This document shows, piece after piece, positions 6,361 through 8,620 of a stretch of 8,620 bases of DNA; within the stretch, counting starts at the first letter, position 1, and each line of letters opens with the position of its first letter. The translations under genes and the position numbers were made by a program. The stretch is from Lachnospiraceae bacterium (GTDB lineage: Bacteria; Bacillota_A; Clostridia; Lachnospirales; Lachnospiraceae), in the NCBI GenBank assembly GCA_017435025.1, contig JAFSFU010000305.1, forward strand, positions 1 to 8,620. The letters run 5' to 3'. Under the pieces are notes generated by a model, which worked only from the letters and a program-made list of their open reading frames with translations, made no database searches and had not been told where the DNA came from.

Positions 6361-6374
6361 TCCCGGAAACGGGG
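6361..6374 (+). other. Short GAAA-tetraloop hairpin between argS and the SNF2 gene
   Basis: TCCCG (6361-6365) pairs with CGGGG (6370-6374), with one T-G wobble, around the tetraloop GAAA. No T-run follows, so it does not look like an intrinsic terminator. It could stabilise or pause the RNA between argS and the next gene, or be accidental. The gap otherwise holds only the ribosome binding site of the next gene. Confidence 0.4.
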
Positions 6375-6413
6375 AAGTAATCGCGTATCACGGCTGCAGA
6401 AACGGAGGCGTTT

Positions 6414-8620
6414 ATGGAGGTACATGGACTTTCAGCAGACACGTTCTGGAAAGGTGAAACGGAAATAAGAGGTTATGTAACGGATGACGGCAAACGTTAT
6501 CGCGTTCGTATTTTGCGCAAGGGTAGTCAGATTTATGACTACTCTTGTTCGCATGTAGATATGACAGGAAGACGGATCAGGGATTGCTCGATCGGCTGTG
6601 GAAATGTGGTCGATGAGAGGGCACTTTGTGTGCACGGAAAAATGCTGCTGGCAGAATATATGAAAAAAGACCGTGAAAAGAACCAGCGTCCGGTCTCCAC
6701 GTCCCAGAAGATCCGCTTTATGGTCAGAGAATACACCAACCGGCAGGTAAGCAGGATCATGGGAGCCGGGGAGGAAGGAACAGTGCGTCTTGTCCCCAGG
6801 CTTTTTCTGTCCAGAGACCAGATCAAGATTCGCTTTTTTATTGGGAAGACGAAATTATATCAGGTGAAAGATCTGGTGACATTTTCACAGGCAGTGGAGT
6901 TTGAGCGCGTAGTGGAATATGGAAAGGGATTTTCTTTCCACCATAGTCTCGAGGCGTTTGAGGAGAACTGTCGCCCGCTTGTGATGCTTGTGATGGAGAT
7001 GGTCGGTGTTTACAGAGAACATTATGCTCAGTTTAAGAGGAGCGTCATGGATATCGAACCGACGTTATCCGAGCTGACACTGGGAAAGTCGGTTCGTGAG
7101 CGTTTCTTTGCGTTGATGGAGGGAACGACGATCGAGTGTGAAGATATCCGAAAGATCAAGAGAAATCTGATGATCCGCAGGGAGAATCCTCAATTCGAAC
7201 TGACGGTGGAAAAGACCGGTCGTGACGGTGTAAAACTGACGGTGCCAAAAGAGATTCTGGCATTTCAGGGTGAAAAATGCCTGTTTATTGCAGACGAGAC
7301 AACGTTATACCAGTGTGATGACGAATATACAGAGGCGTTGTCTGTTCTGATGGATTATATGGTCATGGGCAGTGATGCAGAGCGAGAAGTTCTGATCAAT
7401 GACCGTGATATGCCGCTCTTTTATGAGCGTGTTTTGAAAAAGCTCGATATGCTGAAATTGTTGAAGGTCCGTGATCTGGATCTGGAGACGTATCGGCCGG
7501 AAGAGTTGAAGGTAAGGTTTTATTTTGACAGTGCAGATCCGCGGTCGGTGACCATGCGGCCGGAACTGGCATATGGTGATTATGCATTCCATCCGTTGGA
7601 TGACGAGAATGTTCCGCGAGAAATCTGTCGTGATGTTCCGGGAGAATTTAAAGTTAGCCAGCTGATCACCAGATATTTTAAATTTACAGAAGATGGAACC
7701 AGAAATATGGTGATCCGCGGAGATGATGAGGCAATCTACCATCTGGTTTCCGGTGGAATGAGACAGTTCGCTCAGGTTGGTGAGGTGTTTGTCTCAGAGG
7801 CGTTTAAGCGAATCCGTGTACTTCCGTCCGTAAATGTCTCCGTGCGCGTCCGAGCAGTGGAAAACTGGCTGGAACTGGATGTGGATATGGGCGGTATTCC
7901 AAAAGATGAGCTATTTGCGGTTATTGCGGAATATGAAGCAAAGAAGAAATTCTATCGCATGAAAAATGGCGATTTCCTTACACTGGGAGATGACGGACTT
8001 TTGACTATGTCCCGCCTGGCAAAGAACCTGGGTGTGGAGAAGGAGTTTGCATCCGGAGAAGTGATGAAGCTTCCCGGATACCGAGCCATGTTCCTGGATC
8101 ATATGTTAAAAGAAGACCGAAGTGTAAGTTTTTATCGAGACCAGCTTTTCAAAGCAGTGGTTCGCGGTATGCGGGATGTGGAGGACAGCGAATATGAACT
8201 TCCGTCCAGTCTGGTGCCGGTTCTTCGAAGTTACCAGAAGGTTGGTTACCGCTGGTTGAAGACGCTGGATGCGTACGGCTTCGGCGGAATTTTGGCGGAT
8301 GAGATGGGCTTAGGAAAAACGCTGCAGATTATTGCTGTGCTTCTGGATCAGAAGAGCCATGGCGGCGGTACTTCCCTGATCGTATGTCCGGCTTCGCTTG
8401 TTTATAACTGGGAGAATGAGCTGCGGACATTTGCCCCGGAACTTTGTGTGGCGACCGTTGCAGGAAATCAGCTGGAACGTGAGGAGATGCTGACCGCACT
8501 CTCGGCAGAAAAATTTGCCGGAACAGATGTGGTGATCACTTCTTATGATCTTCTAAAGCGTGATCTTGGTTATTATCTGGAACAAAACTTCCGTTTCCAG
8601 ATCATTGACGAAGCTCAATA
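6414..8620 (+). CDS. SNF2-family ATPase/helicase with SNF2-associated domain, 3' end outside window
   Basis: The first 735 codons are present and the frame is still open at the window end; relatives are about 1,050-1,100 residues. SNF2 proteins are ATP-driven double-stranded DNA translocases; bacterial members are linked to transcription recycling or repair, but this one has no defined role. Residues 45-74 form a SWIM-like zinc site: C45-x-H47, C58, C62 and C72-x-H74, the last pair followed by GKMLLAEYM. A long middle region to about residue 530 is the bacterial SNF2-associated domain, recognisable by VENWLELDVDMGGI (from 482) and KKKFYRMKNGDFLTL (about 512-526). The ATPase follows: motif Q around Y607-Q608 (LRSYQKVGYRWL), Walker A DEMGLGKT (629-636), motif Ia LIVCPASLVYNW (655-666), ITSYD (708-712) and motif II DEAQ (732-735). 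Motifs III-VI lie beyond the edge. The ATG at 6414 has GGAGG 5 nt upstream (6404-6408), and an in-frame stop at 6378 limits the start. No promoter is evident after argS, so co-transcription is likely. Confidence 0.93.
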   Translation, partial: MEVHGLSADTFWKGETEIRGYVTDDGKRYRVRILRKGSQIYDYSCSHVDMTGRRIRDCSIGCGNVVDERALCVHGKMLLAEYMKKDREKNQRPVSTSQKIRFMVREYTNRQVSRIMGAGEEGTVRLVPRLFLSRDQIKIRFFIGKTKLYQVKDLVTFSQAVEFERVVEYGKGFSFHHSLEAFEENCRPLVMLVMEMVGVYREHYAQFKRSVMDIEPTLSELTLGKSVRERFFALMEGTTIECEDIRKIKRNLMIRRENPQFELTVEKTGRDGVKLTVPKEILAFQGEKCLFIADETTLYQCDDEYTEALSVLMDYMVMGSDAEREVLINDRDMPLFYERVLKKLDMLKLLKVRDLDLETYRPEELKVRFYFDSADPRSVTMRPELAYGDYAFHPLDDENVPREICRDVPGEFKVSQLITRYFKFTEDGTRNMVIRGDDEAIYHLVSGGMRQFAQVGEVFVSEAFKRIRVLPSVNVSVRVRAVENWLELDVDMGGIPKDELFAVIAEYEAKKKFYRMKNGDFLTLGDDGLLTMSRLAKNLGVEKEFASGEVMKLPGYRAMFLDHMLKEDRSVSFYRDQLFKAVVRGMRDVEDSEYELPSSLVPVLRSYQKVGYRWLKTLDAYGFGGILADEMGLGKTLQIIAVLLDQKSHGGGTSLIVCPASLVYNWENELRTFAPELCVATVAGNQLEREEMLTALSAEKFAGTDVVITSYDLLKRDLGYYLEQNFRFQIIDEAQ

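Noticed and set aside
7305..7742. 145-codon - strand frame within the SNF2 gene
   Set aside because: The + strand SNF2 frame is uninterrupted and carries recognisable domain sequence before and after this stretch. The - strand frame shows no domain.

Overview
The window looks like ordinary chromosomal DNA of a Gram-positive Clostridia bacterium, most likely a Lachnospiraceae-type gut anaerobe. The reasons are strong AGGAGG-type ribosome binding sites, moderate GC, TATAAT-type promoters, a DnaK tail ending in DDVVDGEYKEV, a class I DnaJ, a RelQ-type alarmone synthetase and a bacterial SNF2 helicase with its associated domain. The assignment is inference from protein style; no marker fixes the genus.

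Left part (1-1732, + strand): the last 122 codons of dnaK, a 128-nt gap holding a strong hairpin, a complete class I dnaJ, and then a strong intrinsic terminator. This is the downstream end of a classical heat-shock chaperone operon. The terminator is placed to serve also the convergent gene on the other side.

Middle part (1748-4389, - strand): an MFS transporter of unknown substrate with its own TATAAT promoter, and, separately, a two-gene cluster. That cluster has a small (p)ppGpp synthetase (RelQ/YjbM type) first, then a flavin-reductase-like FMN-binding protein 25 nt downstream. Between the cluster and the MFS gene lies a hairpin whose T-tract faces the + strand, where no gene ends.

Right part (4390-8620, + strand): a divergent promoter region, then argS (arginyl-tRNA synthetase, complete). 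After 61 nt comes a SNF2-family ATPase that runs off the window end after motif II. No terminator separates argS from the SNF2 gene. argS has a short leader with no T-box, and an 11-bp inverted repeat touches its -10 box.

The genes cover housekeeping functions: protein folding, translation, alarmone signalling and nucleic-acid remodelling. I see no CRISPR array, insertion sequence, tRNA, rRNA or prophage gene, and no gap without a gene exceeds about 200 nt. I do not find a clearly new system. The points most worth a second look are the altered SWIM-like zinc site in the SNF2 protein, the two-way hairpin between dnaK and dnaJ, the inverted repeat in the argS promoter, and the orphan terminator near 3063-3101.
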